The notes beneath the pieces are model-generated. The model worked only from the letters and a program-made list of their open reading frames with translations, was not told where the DNA came from and did no database searches. From Holtermannia corniformis (Eukaryota; Basidiomycota; Tremellomycetes; Holtermanniales), in NCBI GenBank assembly GCA_001599935.1, contig BCIJ01000029.1, positions 11,331 to 75,330 of the forward strand: a stretch of DNA of 64,000 nt, read 5' to 3'. Each line of letters starts with the position of its first letter. Position 1 is the stretch's first letter. Shown here piece by piece: positions 11,701-23,771 of this stretch. A program made the position numbers and the translations under genes.

Positions 11701-12327
11701 CTACACGGTAGAGCTTGACACTGGATAGGTTCTATCTAGGCGGATCCTGGCTAAGAAGGGTCAGCATGCTGTTGGCTTTGGTGAAAAGCAAGACCAAGGA
11801 CGTACCCATGGATCGATGCAACCCGATGACGGTGTAGAACCGGCAGCCGCCGCCGCGCGGGTCGGTGGTGAGCGCGACATACAGCTGACAGGGCGTTGCG
11901 TTGCGCCAACTGTAGAGCCGCCTCTTGTCAATGAAGTGCGCGTCGGCATGCTTGCAGGTCGAGACCGCACAAGTCGCAGCGACAAAGGTGGACGCTGGCG
12001 AGCTTGAGTCTTGTCCTTCGTTCACGACCGGACGCACCATGACACCGGATCCTGCCCCAGGCCCTGCAGGCATGCCGTGCGCTCTTGCCATTCCGCATTT
12101 CGCCAAGCAGCGGACATGTTTCCACCACCCAAGCAGACTGCACGAGGAGCCGGACGTCGACACGGCGCTGAAGTGCACGTAATCTTGGTGATCCAGCGAT
12201 GTGCGGGCATCGCAATGAACTGTACCCCGTCAGCCTCAATCACTCGACCACTCAGCTACTCACTTAGCGGGAACACGATGTTCCGAGGCGCGTCGACGCA
12301 AGCCGAACCGGCCCTGCAACCAGACAT
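11701..12327 (-). CDS. Small Cys-rich hypothetical protein
   Basis: I could build a 175-aa model: exons 12327-12264, 12219-11806 and 11750-11701 (minus), with GT-AG introns of 44 and 55 nt. The first intron has a GCTGAC branch-like site. The sum is a multiple of three. The protein starts MSGCRAGSACVDAP and has many cysteines, including CSLLGWWKHVRCLAKC, CAVSTCKH and TPCQLYVAL. This could mean metal binding or disulphides. There is no clear signal peptide. An alternative extra intron after GSGVM cannot be ruled out. It lies downstream of, and on the same strand as, the oligopeptide transporter. The function is unknown. Confidence 0.4.
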
Positions 12328-12694
12328 CTATCTTGTATTCCTTAGATGCGTCCTGTGTAGCCTGACGTTCTCCTCATGTGCACTCTTCGTCCGATACCGT
12401 GCAGCTCTCCGCCTTGCGACTACACTCGCTTCAGTGGCCTCGCATTGTCTTCACCGGTGTGCGTATGGATACCGTTGCGGGGAATTCGAGCACAGATCCA
12501 CTACAATAGCGCACACGTTTGCCGAGCAGAACACTTGAGGGATCGAGACGTAGAGCTAGGGATAAGTGCAAGTATCGTTCGAGGAGTTGAAGTGATCAAG
12601 ATAAAGGGCTTCGGACAGGCCATTCCTCAGCAGGCTCGAGTATTTGTGTAATTGACCAGTGCTGCCGAGGCTGCACGGTTGCAGTACAGCAAGA

Positions 12695-15600
12695 CTACTG
12701 ATAGACGACGAGAGAGATCCACGAGGTCCAGTGAATTGCAGACATCGCGCAACAAACAGGCGCTACAGGCTTGAAAGCCATGTATGACTGTCCAAACGGA
12801 TACGGCGTCAGGAGTGGGTCGAGAGAAGCATCGACATCCGCCACGAGATACAACTGTAAACGCTTGTACACCTTTAAACCTTCCCTGTACGATTCGTTAG
12901 CAAGTCGGACAACTGCAGGACACGCGAGACCTACAAGTCGATGGTCCGAACCCTTCCGGCGGTGCATCATAGTACGATGCACCTTCGCCGTTCCAATCGG
13001 CGGCTGAGTGGCGTCAGGGACAGTACACGGTTCCCGACTGCGGGTTGACGTACTATTCTTGTGTATGCTATTACCGACCCAGTTGACTGAAACCCCAGTC
13101 AAACCCAAGGTGAAAAAAATGAACAAAGCTGATAGTAGGGTTCCAGAGTCAAGCGCAGCGGACAGGACATAGTTGTACTAAAGAGGTATCAGCAGGTAGA
13201 AACAGGCACCGTCGTGTGGCTCACTTTGCTCCACCAAGCGAAGGATCGGCGACGGATATAGTATTCTGTGGTGGATTTTGCGTCAGCTTCTGTTGGACAG
13301 TCTCTACCACCCTCCCAAATCTGTACGTACGGAATACAAAGCCGAAAACCAACCAACTCGCTAAATTGACCCCGCTTGCCGGCGGCATGCTGAGAGGGCC
13401 GTTGAGGAGGACAGGTAGGTTGAGGTTGCGGAAGATGGAACGGGGATGCCGCCTGGTCCAGAGCCAAAACGGCACTGGAAGGATGGCACCAGCAAGAAGG
13501 GCGTAGAGCTGCGGGTGGTAGATTGAGCCCTTGCTGAAAATTCGCTCTGGTGCGACTAGACCGTAGATGACCGCCGAGGTTGTAAACACTTTAGTTGACG
13601 CGCAAGTCAACAGGTATTTGGTGTCCCGTGTGCAGATGTTAGGTATAGTATTGAAGAGCCACTGCTTGACACCGATCTGGACGAAGCAGGCGACGCTGGT
13701 GGCCGAAATTTGGGCTGCGGATCGTCAGTGCCGGCCGGATATGGCGCCTGATTATCGGGCGCTAGCAGACTACAGCAATGAGGGCTAACAGCGCTGATAG
13801 AGCACAGCGCTGCCAAACTCTAGCGGGAGACGTGCAGGGACTTGCCACTCACCGATGAACGTCGCCCGTGGTGGAACCTTCATGTAATGCCCGAGCTTGA
13901 GGTCCTGGGTAAAGCGGAGGGCTTCGTAGATTGATTGTACGCTCCAGACCTGCCCCTGGTCAGATAACAACCCGGTGACGCCAGATACGAGTTACCTTGA
14001 AGAACTGGAGGTCGCGGATCAGTTACCGCCACTCACGTGACCCAATGCGACTCACCATGTTCGGGATCGGCTTGCCTGGAAACATGTAGCCGGGGATGAG
14101 CTCGCCAAGGATGTTGATTGCAATCTGGTGGTTGTCAGCGACATCCCAAAGCGATAAACTCACATTTTGCGATGTGAGCGCGTAGACGTAGGCGCCGGGG
14201 ACAAAGTAGATGAATGGGAGTAAGATCGCTACAATGTAGCCGTAGACTGGGAAATCGGTGTGCCAGACTTCGATCCCGATCACGCCGAGGGCGAGAGTGA
14301 CGACGAGGAGTACGCCATACCACCAGTCGGGGACCTCGGGGTACTGCCTCATGAGCTTCATGTGCACGTCGTCCTCCTCGGTCTTGATGTTGCGCACGGC
14401 TTTCCAGATCCGCTCACCGTGGTGCAGTGCCGTGTGGACGAGGATGGCGGTCGAGAGGGCGAACGCGAGCATAAAGGTCATGGAGAATGTGGCGGACAGG
14501 TAGACGGGCGAGTACTCGGCGTAAGCGGTCGTGTTGAGCGTCGCATCGGGGTTGAGAATGTTGAAAATGTTGTACGACTGGCCAAAGCGGTCGGCTGCTT
14601 GGATCACGGAGATGGGGAGATAGGCAAAATTCCAGACCTGTTTCGTCAGCCTATTTTTGTTTGTTTTTTTCCTGCCGACGTACGTTTTTATAATACAGGA
14701 TGGGGACGACAACCCAGTAGAAGAGGATGAACGAAACGCCTACATTCGCTGAGGCCCACCAGGGCGTCGTGAGAGGCGAACCGATCCAGGTGATCTGCGT
14801 CCAGTCGAGCGTAATGATGCCCATGCCAAGCCCGGTGGAAACGCCGAAGAGTTGGTTGACGACGCGACTTTTGGGAAAGATCCAGCACATGTAGGAAAAG
14901 TAGGACAGGGCGGTGAAGAGGAAGCCAGGAAGAAAGTAGTAGGCGAATGCGCCAGCGCCGGTAATCATGAAGAATCGGAACCGGGTCATTCCTTTTGAAT
15001 GGGCGTCGTCTTCGGCGTGAAAGGTGTTGAGGTTGGTAGCGACCACCAGGTTGTACGGCCAGATCATGGACGCAGGCCACACGACGAAACGACGAGCGAT
15101 ACCGGCCATCCCAAAGCCAGTCATCTGGGTCGCCAAGACGAACAGAATGGCGAATCTATATTGTCAGCATGTTTGATTACAGTAGACACTTACCCCGGGC
15201 CAAAGTTTCTCCCAAAGTACAGTTCGCTCGACACTGTGGCATACAGGGCATACGCCGGGCCAATGGCCACATTGGCCATGATGACGATAATGGCATGTTC
15301 CTTGATGTTGAACGGTCCCGGGTTCAAACTCCATTCGCCACCTCCAAGCACTTTTGGCCATTTGTGCGTGGTAATCGGCAACACCCAGGCGCAGAACTTG
15401 CCGGCGGGGTACGCCAACAGTTGGATGACAATGACGGGGATGTACGGGGCCGGCGTGCGAAAGTGTAAAAACGTATTAATCGCACAGGCGATGATTGAAA
15501 ACGACATGCCCAGCACCCATGACCGTGCTGTCAGGGCGGGCATTTCGGGATCGTCCAAATTGGAGACCGAGGCCCGAACTTCGGGGTACGGACTATCCTC

Positions 15601-16275
15601 TTCAAACATGAAGCTGTCTGCGTCTGTTTCGTCCTTGAACCCGCCAAAGCCGTCGCCGTGGGTGGTCATGCCGTCGGGCACGGTAGAAGCTCCTTCGAGC
15701 TCGCTCATGACGATGCTGCCGTTCCGTGTGGTTGCGGTCGTTCGCGACTGATGCGTCGTTGGCCTCGAGTAGTCCCACTCGCTCTCAGATTCAATGAGCT
15801 GAGTGGTCGACTTGACGTGTTGGATGGGTCGTTTGGGTGGGTCGTGTTCCGGCATCTCTGCGGGTTCTTCGATCGACACGCCCAGTGTTGTCCCTGTCCC
15901 GAGTCTTCGCGGCCCGCGCGAGAGGATGCTAACAGGCGTCCCGTTGCGAGTCGCCGACCGGATGGAACTGACAATCCTCTCGCCGGTCGAGTCGGTCGTC
16001 CACGCAAACGAGGCATTGTTCAGGTTCGAGTCGGCCGTGGTCGAGCGAGAGTAGGACAGGGCTGGGACCGAGCTGGTCGCAGTCGTTCCCCGACTAGGAG
16101 CCGCAGTGACCGGCCGGTGAAACGCAAACACCTCCTCGGGCTCACTGTCGCCATCGTCCTCGTCGAGATCGTCGTGCTCGGGAAAGAAGGTCTGGTCCGG
16201 GAGGACACTGATATCGGACACGCCGGTATCGAGCCTGGCCGTGTCTGGCCTCGCCGACGTGCTGGGTCGCGACAT
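12695..16275 (-). CDS. Oligopeptide transporter (OPT family)
   Basis: This is a proton-coupled oligopeptide transporter of the plasma or internal membrane. Nine exons (16275-15194, 15155-14684, 14637-14164, 14124-14056, 14004-13996, 13955-13853, 13714-13331, 13265-13225, 13177-12695) give 1038 aa. Family landmarks are the NPGPFNIKEH motif, NFGPGFAILFVLATQMTGFG, the DLKLGHYMKVPPR loop, QISATSVACFVQIGVKQW, and the C-terminal FAWWSKYNYVLSAALDSGT block. The fifth exon is only 9 nt and encodes FFK, needed to complete the conserved NM-FFK-GQVW stretch. The N-terminal 210 residues are acidic and Ser-rich, presumably cytosolic. About 130 residues beyond the last conserved block (NWVGNS) are more than usual and not conserved, so the real stop or a further intron may differ. 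Confidence 0.88.
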
Positions 16276-16569
16276 GGTTGCTGTTGGTGATGGGAATCAC
16301 GACAATTGATCGCCAAGGGCGTCTCTGCAATAAATCGACGGAGGGGAAAACCTGTCCGAGACTGCGGCCGCGGGATGGGCGCGGATGACGACGTCGAGTC
16401 AAAACATGAGACGGTTCAGGAAATGTGGTGGCTGGCCCAGACTGTGACTGTCTTTCACTTCTTTTGCATATCCCCCCGCTCGCTAGCGACGACATGCACG
16501 TTGTTAAAGGAAAGAAAAGACCCAACAGTCTGAGCGGCACACGCCGGGGAGGAGGCCGGCTCGCGGCAC

Positions 16570-19500
16570 CTAGTAGTCGCCCTCACCGACAAACTCGCGC
16601 CACGACTTGACCTCGGGCGGGATGCGGCCTTCGGTGTAGGGCTCGAGTCCTCCGAGCGGCAGCTTTTTCGCGAGCGAGTCGACAAAGAGCTCGGCGCACT
16701 TGGCATTGTTGATGCACTGTTGTTAGCGGGGTCGTGGAGATTGAGACTTACGACAATGCCAAAGTCACTCGCGGATCGACGAGCAACATAGTCCTCGTCG
16801 AGCGTGTCACGGCCGCGCGACTTGGCGAGGTTGATCACACACTGGATTTCGTACTCTTCATAGACCTCGCGGAGCTTGCGCTTGTCCTTGACGGGGAAGA
16901 AGATCTTTTTGATCGAGAGGTACGGGAGCGAGTTGACAAAGTCTTCGACAGCGGTGGAAGAGCAGTAGAGCTTGTAGCCGAGGTCGGTAAACTTTTTGGC
17001 GACGCTCGCGAGCTCGGGCTTTGTAATGTCGCCGCCGATGAGGATGCCAGATCCCTTGGCAGGTGGCTTGAACCCGTTGACCGACAAGAGCGAGGCCCAG
17101 TACGCCTCGTGAATGTCCTTGCCAAACGACGCGACCTCGCCGGTGGATGCCATTTCTGAGATCAGCTCGGTTGACTTTTCTTGCACTCACCGACACCGAC
17201 AAACACGTCGGCACCCGGAAGACGGGTCCAGCTAAACTGCGGCACCTTGATCGCCGTGTAGTCGCGCTTCACCTTCATCAGGTCGATCGGCTCGGGCACG
17301 TTCATGTCCATAATGGCCGAGGTGGCGACGTCGATAAAGTTGTGACCGAGCACCTTGGACACGAATGGGAACGAGCGCGAGGCGCGCAGGTTGCACTCGA
17401 TCACCTTGAGTTCGGCGTCTTCCGTGCCGACAGGCGGCTTGCGGATGATCTGCATGTTGAACGGACCGGAAATCTCGAAAGCGGCGGCCACCTTGACGGC
17501 AATCTCCTTGAAGCGCTCGAGGTCGTGATCGCTCAGGGAGAAAGGCGGGAGAACAATCGTAGCGTCACCCGAGTGCACACCGGCGTTTTCAACGTGCTCA
17601 GAGACGGCGTGCACGAGGAGCTTGCCTTTGTGAGCGACCGCATCGACGTCGATCTCCTGCGCGCCATCGATAAACTGGGTGATGACGACGGGGTGCAGAG
17701 GCGAGACGTCGGCAGCGGCCGAGAGGTTGAATTCGAGCGTCGACTCGTCCCACACAACGTTCATCGCCGCGCCCGACAGCACGTACGACGGGCGGATCAG
17801 GATCGGGTAGCCAACCTTGTTGGCAAACTCCTTGGCCGCGTCGAGGCTGGTCGCCTCGGTCCACGCCGGCTGGTCGACACCGACGCTGTCGAGGATGGAC
17901 GAAAACTTGTGACGGTCCTCGGCATTGTCAATCTGCTTGGGGTCGGTACCGAGCACGTTGACGCCAGTTTCCTTGAGACGAAGGGCAATGTTCTGCGGCA
18001 GCTGACCACCAACCGACACGACGACGCCCTCGGCCTGCTCGAGCTCGTAGATATCCATGACGCGCTCAAACCCGAGCTCCTCGAAATAGAGACGATCCGC
18101 CTCGTCGAAATCGGTCGAGACGGTCTCGGGGTTGTAGTTGATCATGATTGTGCGCTTGCCCATCTTGCGGATCGCGCGCGAGCACGTCACGGCGCACCAG
18201 TCGAATTCGACCGACGAGCCGATGCGGTACACGCCCGAGCCGAGGACCATTGTGCCGTGCTCGTCAAACTCGAGGTCGTGCGAGGACGCATTGTACGTCG
18301 TGTACAAGTAGTTTGTGTGCGCGGGGTACTCTGCGGCGAGAGTGTCGATCCGCTTGACAAACGGCGTGACGCCGAGTGCCTTGCGGTGCGCGCGGACCTC
18401 GTGCTCCGTCTTGCCGGTCAGTGCGGCAATCTGCGGGTCGCTGAACCCAGTCTTCTTGGCGGTGAGCATGAGGTCGCGGTCGAGCTGCTCGAAAGGCGTC
18501 TGCTTGAGCGCCTTGTTGACGGCGACAATGTTTTCGAGCTTGTACAGGAACCACTTGTCAATCTTGGTCAGGTTGTGCAGGCGGTCGACCGTGTAGTCGA
18601 GGTTGAGCATGGCGTGGGCGATGGCAAACAAGCGACGATCATTGTTGGCGGTCAGCGCCGTCTCCATGTCTTCCGGCTGCCAGTACGCCTCGAAGCCTTG
18701 AAAGTTGGGGTCGACCTGACGAATAGCTTTCTGCAGCGACTCTTCGAATGTACGGCCAACAGCCATGACTTCACCGACCGACTTCATGGCGGAACCGACG
18801 GTACGCTCGACGTATTGAAACTTGGCCAAGTCCCACTTGGGGATCTTGGTCACGATGTAGTCGAGCGAGGGCTCAAAGCAGGCGGTTGTCGTCTTGGTCA
18901 CGGCGTTGGGAAGCTCTGGCAGAGTGTGGCCGAGCGCAATCTTGGCGGCAGTGTACGCCAACGGGTAGCCGGTTGCTTTCGACGCAAGAGCACTGCTGTT
19001 AGCGCGTTCAAGTGGCGTAAACTCACCTTGACCGGGAGAGACGAGCGTTCATTTCAATGACCATGTACTCGCGGCTTTCCGGGTTGAGCGCGTACTGGAC
19101 GTTGCACTCGCCGACGACGCCGACGTGGCGGACGATCTTGATCGCGGCGCTGCGGAGCATGTGGTACTCGTCGTCGGACAGTGTCTGGCTCGGCGCGACG
19201 ACGATCGAGTCACCCGTATGCGTCCCGAGCGGGTCAAAGTTTTCCATGTTGCAGCAGATGATCGTGTTGTCGGCCGCGTCGCGCACGACCTCGTACTCTA
19301 CCTCTTTCCACCCTTTGAGACTCTTTTCGATCAGCACTTGCGGACTGAGACTGAGCGACTTGGACGCGAGGTTGCGGAGCTCTTCCTCGTCGTGGGCAAA
19401 GCCGGAACCAAGACCACCGAGAGAGAAGGCGGATCGGAGGATGATGGGGTAGCCAATCTCGCGAGCGGCGTCGAGGGCGGCGTCGACGGTCGACACGGCG

Positions 19501-20178
19501 GTCGACTGCGCGGCGGGAATGTCGATTTCTACTGTCAGCTCGGCTAGCGTCGGTCGACTCACCATTCAACGCCTGGACGAACAGATCACGGTCCTCTGAC
19601 ACTTCGAGCGTGCGGATAGGTGTACCCAACACTTGGACCCCGAGACGCTCAAGAACACCCATCTTGTCGAGCTGGATCCCGACGTTCAACGCGGATTGAC
19701 CACCAAACGTCAACAAGATGCCGTCCGGGCGCTCCTTTTCGAGCACATAGGCGACATAGTCGGCTGTAACGGGCAAGAAGTAGACTTCGGACGCGAGGTG
19801 GTGTGACGTTTGGATTGTGGCAATGTTGGGGTTGATCAGAATCGTCTCAATGTTGGATTCCTTCAACGCCTTGATCGCCTGCGAGCCAGAGTAGTCGAAT
19901 TCACCGGCCTGACCGATGCTGAGACCGCCCGAGCCGACGACGAGGACCTTTTTGACATCGGGCTTTGGCAGCCTGGGCAGCACTTTGGCACTGATCTTGC
20001 GCGCGAGTTCGGAAGGCGAGTTGAGCGTCGGCTCGTCGGTGGGGCCGTACGAGCCGACGGCAGGAGCGGCAACGGCCTGGCGAGGGAGCGAGGTCGAGAG
20101 GGCTCGCCGGGTGAGGGTGCGCGAGGTGCATAGGCTCCGAACGGGCGCCTGGCGCAACAGCCGAATGGGGCGGAACAT
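16570..20178 (-). CDS. CPA2: Carbamoyl-phosphate synthase large chain, arginine-specific, mitochondrial
   Basis: This subunit makes carbamoyl phosphate from bicarbonate, ATP and glutamine-derived ammonia for arginine synthesis. Five exons (20178-19563, 19528-19027, 18992-17191, 17155-16752, 16716-16570) with introns of 34-35 nt give 1156 aa, the usual length. The first 40 residues are Arg/Ser-rich without acids ([17 protein letters not shown]), a mitochondrial presequence. Then follow the N-terminal half ([51 protein letters not shown]), the second ATP-grasp half ([37 protein letters not shown]) and a C-terminal MGS-like allosteric domain ending [13 protein letters not shown]. The presequence and the absence of a fused glutaminase or ATCase distinguish it from the pyrimidine enzyme. 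It is transcribed divergently from the E2 gene. Confidence 0.96.
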
Positions 20179-20563
20179 TGTGGGATGAGGATGACTCGGG
20201 TTTTCGCCAGATCACTGCGCAAGAGTGATCAGTGCTGTGCGCGAGCTGGCGAGGAGCAAGATGGTACGCTCAGAGTGACAAAGTAGAGCAGAGTCGGAAA
20301 AACGCGACTACGGTTTGAGTTAGATAGCGGGCGGTGATCTGGCTGCCACGTCACGGTTCGCTTCCAGCACTCATCGAGATAAGCACCGCAGCAGGCAAGC
20401 ACACGGCCATTGGCACACGTCGTGTTCATGTTGACAGTCGGCGAGGTATGCATGCGTGTGTGGATGCTGTGCTGCACAGTGACGAGGCTCGCGAGTGCCA
20501 GAGACCAAGTTCCGTGCAGACGCTCAGCTGATCACGTCGCGTGCCGGTCACGCTGCGGGGTTC
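20179..20563. promoter_or_regulatory. Divergent promoter region CPA2 / BCKDH E2
   Basis: About 385 bp separate the two start codons of mitochondrial amino-acid enzymes transcribed outwards, so both promoters must lie here. I see no clear TATA box and no element I can name. Confidence 0.5.
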
Positions 20564-22417
20564 ATGCGGCGGCGTTGGTATGGATGGTGCAAGGCAGCGC
20601 GCAGTGGTCAACCGAGAAGCATGCGGCTATCGAGGTGCCAGACACTGCTCTACGCGGCTCGACCCAGGCCGCATCTCTACCCTAGTATACGCCGGTTCTC
20701 GACCTCGACCCCCGCCTGCAAGATTGAACGCTTCAAGTTGCACGACATTGGCGAGGGCATGTGAGTACCGCAGCTTATCCAAGTGCTGACCGGCAGCACC
20801 GAGGTGGAGATCATCAAGTGGCATGTCGAGCCCGGCGCCGTGGTCGAAGAGTTTCAGAGCCTGCTCGAGGTCCAGAGCGACAAGAGCGTGTACGTTGGTG
20901 GCGCAGGCAGACTGATGGGCTGATCAGACAGCGCCGAGCTCACCTCGCCGTTTGCGGGAACGCTCAAGGCGATCCATAGCGTCACTGGCGATATGACCAA
21001 GGTTGGCGACACGCTGTGCGAGATTGAAGTCGGCGACGAGGCCGTCGTCGACTCTGAACTCGAGGCCGAGGGTTTAGAAAATGCCACCTCCAAGGCAGAC
21101 GAAGTGGTCCCGGCGTCAGAAACGCAAGATCAACTGGGCGATCCGGTTGAAGTCCAAGCGGCTGAAGAAGTGACCGAGATGATGCAAACGCAACAAGCCG
21201 ACACCGACCTGCTGCAGCCAATCGACCCGAGTATGGCGGCAAGTGGCGCGGGGCAGTTTTCAGGCGAGGCCGGTGTCTTGCCATCCCCTGCATCGTATGT
21301 CCCGGCTCCCGAGTCTGCATCGTCCAGCGTCGCACCGCGGCGCGAGGCAAACCCCGAGTCGGCGACGCAGCGAGCACTGGCGTCACCCGCCGTTCGCACA
21401 CTCGCGGCACGGCTCGGTATCGATCTCGACTCGGTACGAGGCAGTGGACCGGACGGGCGCGTGCTGAAGGAAGATCTCGAGTCGCGATCGGCGTCTTCCC
21501 GTGTGCGTCAAGTAGACGAGATCACACGGGTACCGTTCGGTCGGCCACGCAAAGCCATGTGGAAGGGAATGGAAAAGATGGGTGCCGTGCCGCACTTTGG
21601 GTAAGCCGCGACACTATGGCGTGGCTGACAACCAGCTATCAGCATACCCTCGACCTGACTGCTGTCTTGCCGTATCTGCGCCACGCCAATGCCAACCCGG
21701 TCAAGGCACCCTACCGCTCGCCCGATTTCGCAGAGTTGCAAGCGCAGCCGACCGGCGTTGGTGGCAAGACGACAATCTTGACCTTTCTCGTCAAGGCGCT
21801 GCTCCTCGCACTGGATGAGCACCCAGTCATGCGCGCAACGATCGTGGACCAAGCCGGCGAGCGTTATCTCGACGTCCGGCGGGATCCCGTCGTATCCATT
21901 GCCGTTCAAGGTGAGGGAGGCTCTTGGCTCGCAGCCGAGCTAATCTGCAGACGCGCAACACGGCCTGCTGACTCCACCCTTGCCTCCTCTGTCGTCCGCT
22001 ACATCACTCGGAGACATCACCGCGCATCTGAGCGCACTACGAGCCAGCCCACGCGCCCTGCGTCAACCCTCGATCGGCAGCCTGACCCTATCGAGCGTCG
22101 GTGGCCTCGGCGAAGCGCGCGGCATGAGTCCAGTCCTGCCACCTGGCGGCGGCATCGCGATCGCCGCGATTGGTCAAGCGCGCTGGGAACTTGAACCGGT
22201 CCGAGCCAGACCCGTGTTCGAGCTCACGCCGGAGCAGATACTGGCGGGAGGAACGCGGGCGGTACTGCGCTGTCCGGTCGGGTGGTCGGGCGATCACCGA
22301 GTGGTGAGTCATGGCGTGATTAGAAACGAGCTGACGGGTCAGCTGGAGGGCGCCGAGTTGATTGCTTTTACCGAGAGCTGGAAGCGCTACGTCGAGCAGC
22401 CGTGGGTGTGGGCGTGA
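20564..22417 (+). CDS. DBT: Branched-chain 2-oxoacid dehydrogenase E2 (lipoamide acyltransferase)
   Basis: This is the E2 core of the mitochondrial branched-chain keto-acid dehydrogenase, carrying acyl groups on lipoyl-lysine. Six exons (20564-20760, 20797-20889, 20932-21600, 21636-21910, 21951-22303, 22343-22417) give 553 aa. A start at 20621 (MRLSRCQTLLYAARPRP) would also supply the presequence and give 534 aa. Domains: lipoyl (FKLHDIGEGITEVEI, lipoylated K in EVQSDKSVAEL), an acidic linker, the peripheral-subunit-binding domain (ASPAVRTLAARLGIDL, GSGPDGRVLKEDL), and the catalytic domain (PHFGYQHTLDL to SGDHRV). The last intron (22304-22342, 39 nt) has no stop and is a multiple of three, so naive ORF calling reads through it. 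Splicing it gives DHRVLEGAEL at the active site, with Glu where the family has Asp in HxxxDG. Confidence 0.92.
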
Positions 22418-22884
22418 TTTGGTAGCAGACATTGTTGTAACTAAGATAGTGTACGAAATGGTATCGGGACAATCACAAGCGTTCACGGAGCTCGTCTAGA
22501 TGTCCCACAAGTCGTTTGGTCACTTGGCTCGCTCGATGCACTCGAAAGCCAGCTAGTCAAGGGCGTGCTCGGACTTTGGTGCTAGGGGTTACCGTCGCTT
22601 CAACAAACAAATTCCTGCTAGAGATCAACAGTGGACCAAGTGAGACGGACCTGTACAAGTATACTGTCGACATGCGTCCTCTTCCAACCTCTCTTTGGTC
22701 ACCAAAACGCAATAGGCTTGGTGTCTAGTCTGACGTTTAGATCACCTGAGCTGGCGATAATTACGACTTGTAAAACAGCGCGAGCAGCACGTCTGGGCGC
22801 TCAGCTCTATGCTATAGTATACACTGTCAAATAATCACCACGTAGACAAGCACGGGCTATTTGACCCAACGTCAAGCGCGCGAG

Positions 22885-23430
22885 TCACTTTCGCACTCCA
22901 TCAACTGCATCAGCTGCCATAGCTATAACTCCAGCAGGTTGCTTTAGTACTGGGCGAACATCTACAGTTGACAGAGTAAGTCCTATTCAGGCCCTTACCC
23001 TCCTGATGAAACACGGTTCGAGCATCTGCGCCTGGGGAGTCGAACTCGATCCACCGCTGCTCGCTACTGAGCCCGTTTTTTCCTCGCAGCAAATCTTCAG
23101 CCAGTTGAACCTGTTCGTCACGACTCTCCGACTTGTGGATACCACAGATCGTGGCGCTTGGTTTGCAGTCTGCATCCAGGAAGCCGACCGCCACATGCGT
23201 TACCGAAAGATCCGTCTTGGTGTCGAGGCACTCCAACCCCGTGAGATACACCGCATAGCCACTTTTGTAATGGATGGCGGTAGATTGCCACTTGGCTGTG
23301 CGCTCTGACATCTGAGCGGGGCTCGTACAGCACCGAGGTATGGGAATATATCTTCCAGCCATCCGCCTTCGATCTTCGCGTGAGACAGGAGCACGCTACT
23401 CTGTGAGATGGAGTAAAGTGACTTGATCAT
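22885..23430 (-). CDS. Hypothetical protein, 156 aa
   Basis: Three exons (23430-23334, 23295-22999, 22961-22885) with 37-38 nt introns give a 156-aa protein whose length is a multiple of three codons. The ends are MIKSLYSISQSSVLL and AVDGVRK. The middle includes HVAVGFLDADCKPSATICG and EQRWIEFDSPGADAR. It looks like a small soluble protein, and I recognise no family. The splice sites match the style of the neighbouring genes, which supports a real gene. It sits tail-to-tail with the E2 gene, about 470 bp apart. Confidence 0.45.
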
Positions 23431-23771
23431 CTGGAACGCTCACACACCATCTGAGTCTCATTTCTCCGCACGTGTACTGTCATGATCTATGTCAGGCCGG
23501 AAGGACATTATTGCGATAGGTCGTCGCGGGCACAGGACGCTTTATGTGCACTTCACCACGGCGTATTGCGTCCTCGCCATCGCTGGTGTATACCAGCAGC
23601 AAGCCAAATCAAGTCTTGATCTGCGGCTACAGTGAGGGAGCGCTCTCCGTTGCCGCCCGCCCGAGCGCAAACGCCGCCACCGCCAAGTGCCACCGCGCAA
23701 ACCCTCCGCGCGGATTCACAACCTTTCCTAAGCTGCGTCCATGCTGATGCCCTCAACTCTCCGCCAACACC

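Noticed and set aside
15658..16290. Plus-strand ORF of 210 codons over the transporter's first exon
   Set aside because: It is a shadow of the minus-strand transporter exon, with a low-complexity Arg/Gly-rich product.
17147..19060. A 637-codon plus-strand ORF opposite CPA2
   Set aside because: It is an antisense shadow of a strongly conserved exon. Its Arg/Asp/Leu-rich composition mirrors codon third-position bias, with no domain of its own.
22304..22342. Reading the E2 coding frame straight through to the stop
   Set aside because: It would put 13 extra residues in the catalytic HxxxDG motif. The segment has donor, branch and acceptor signals like the other introns.
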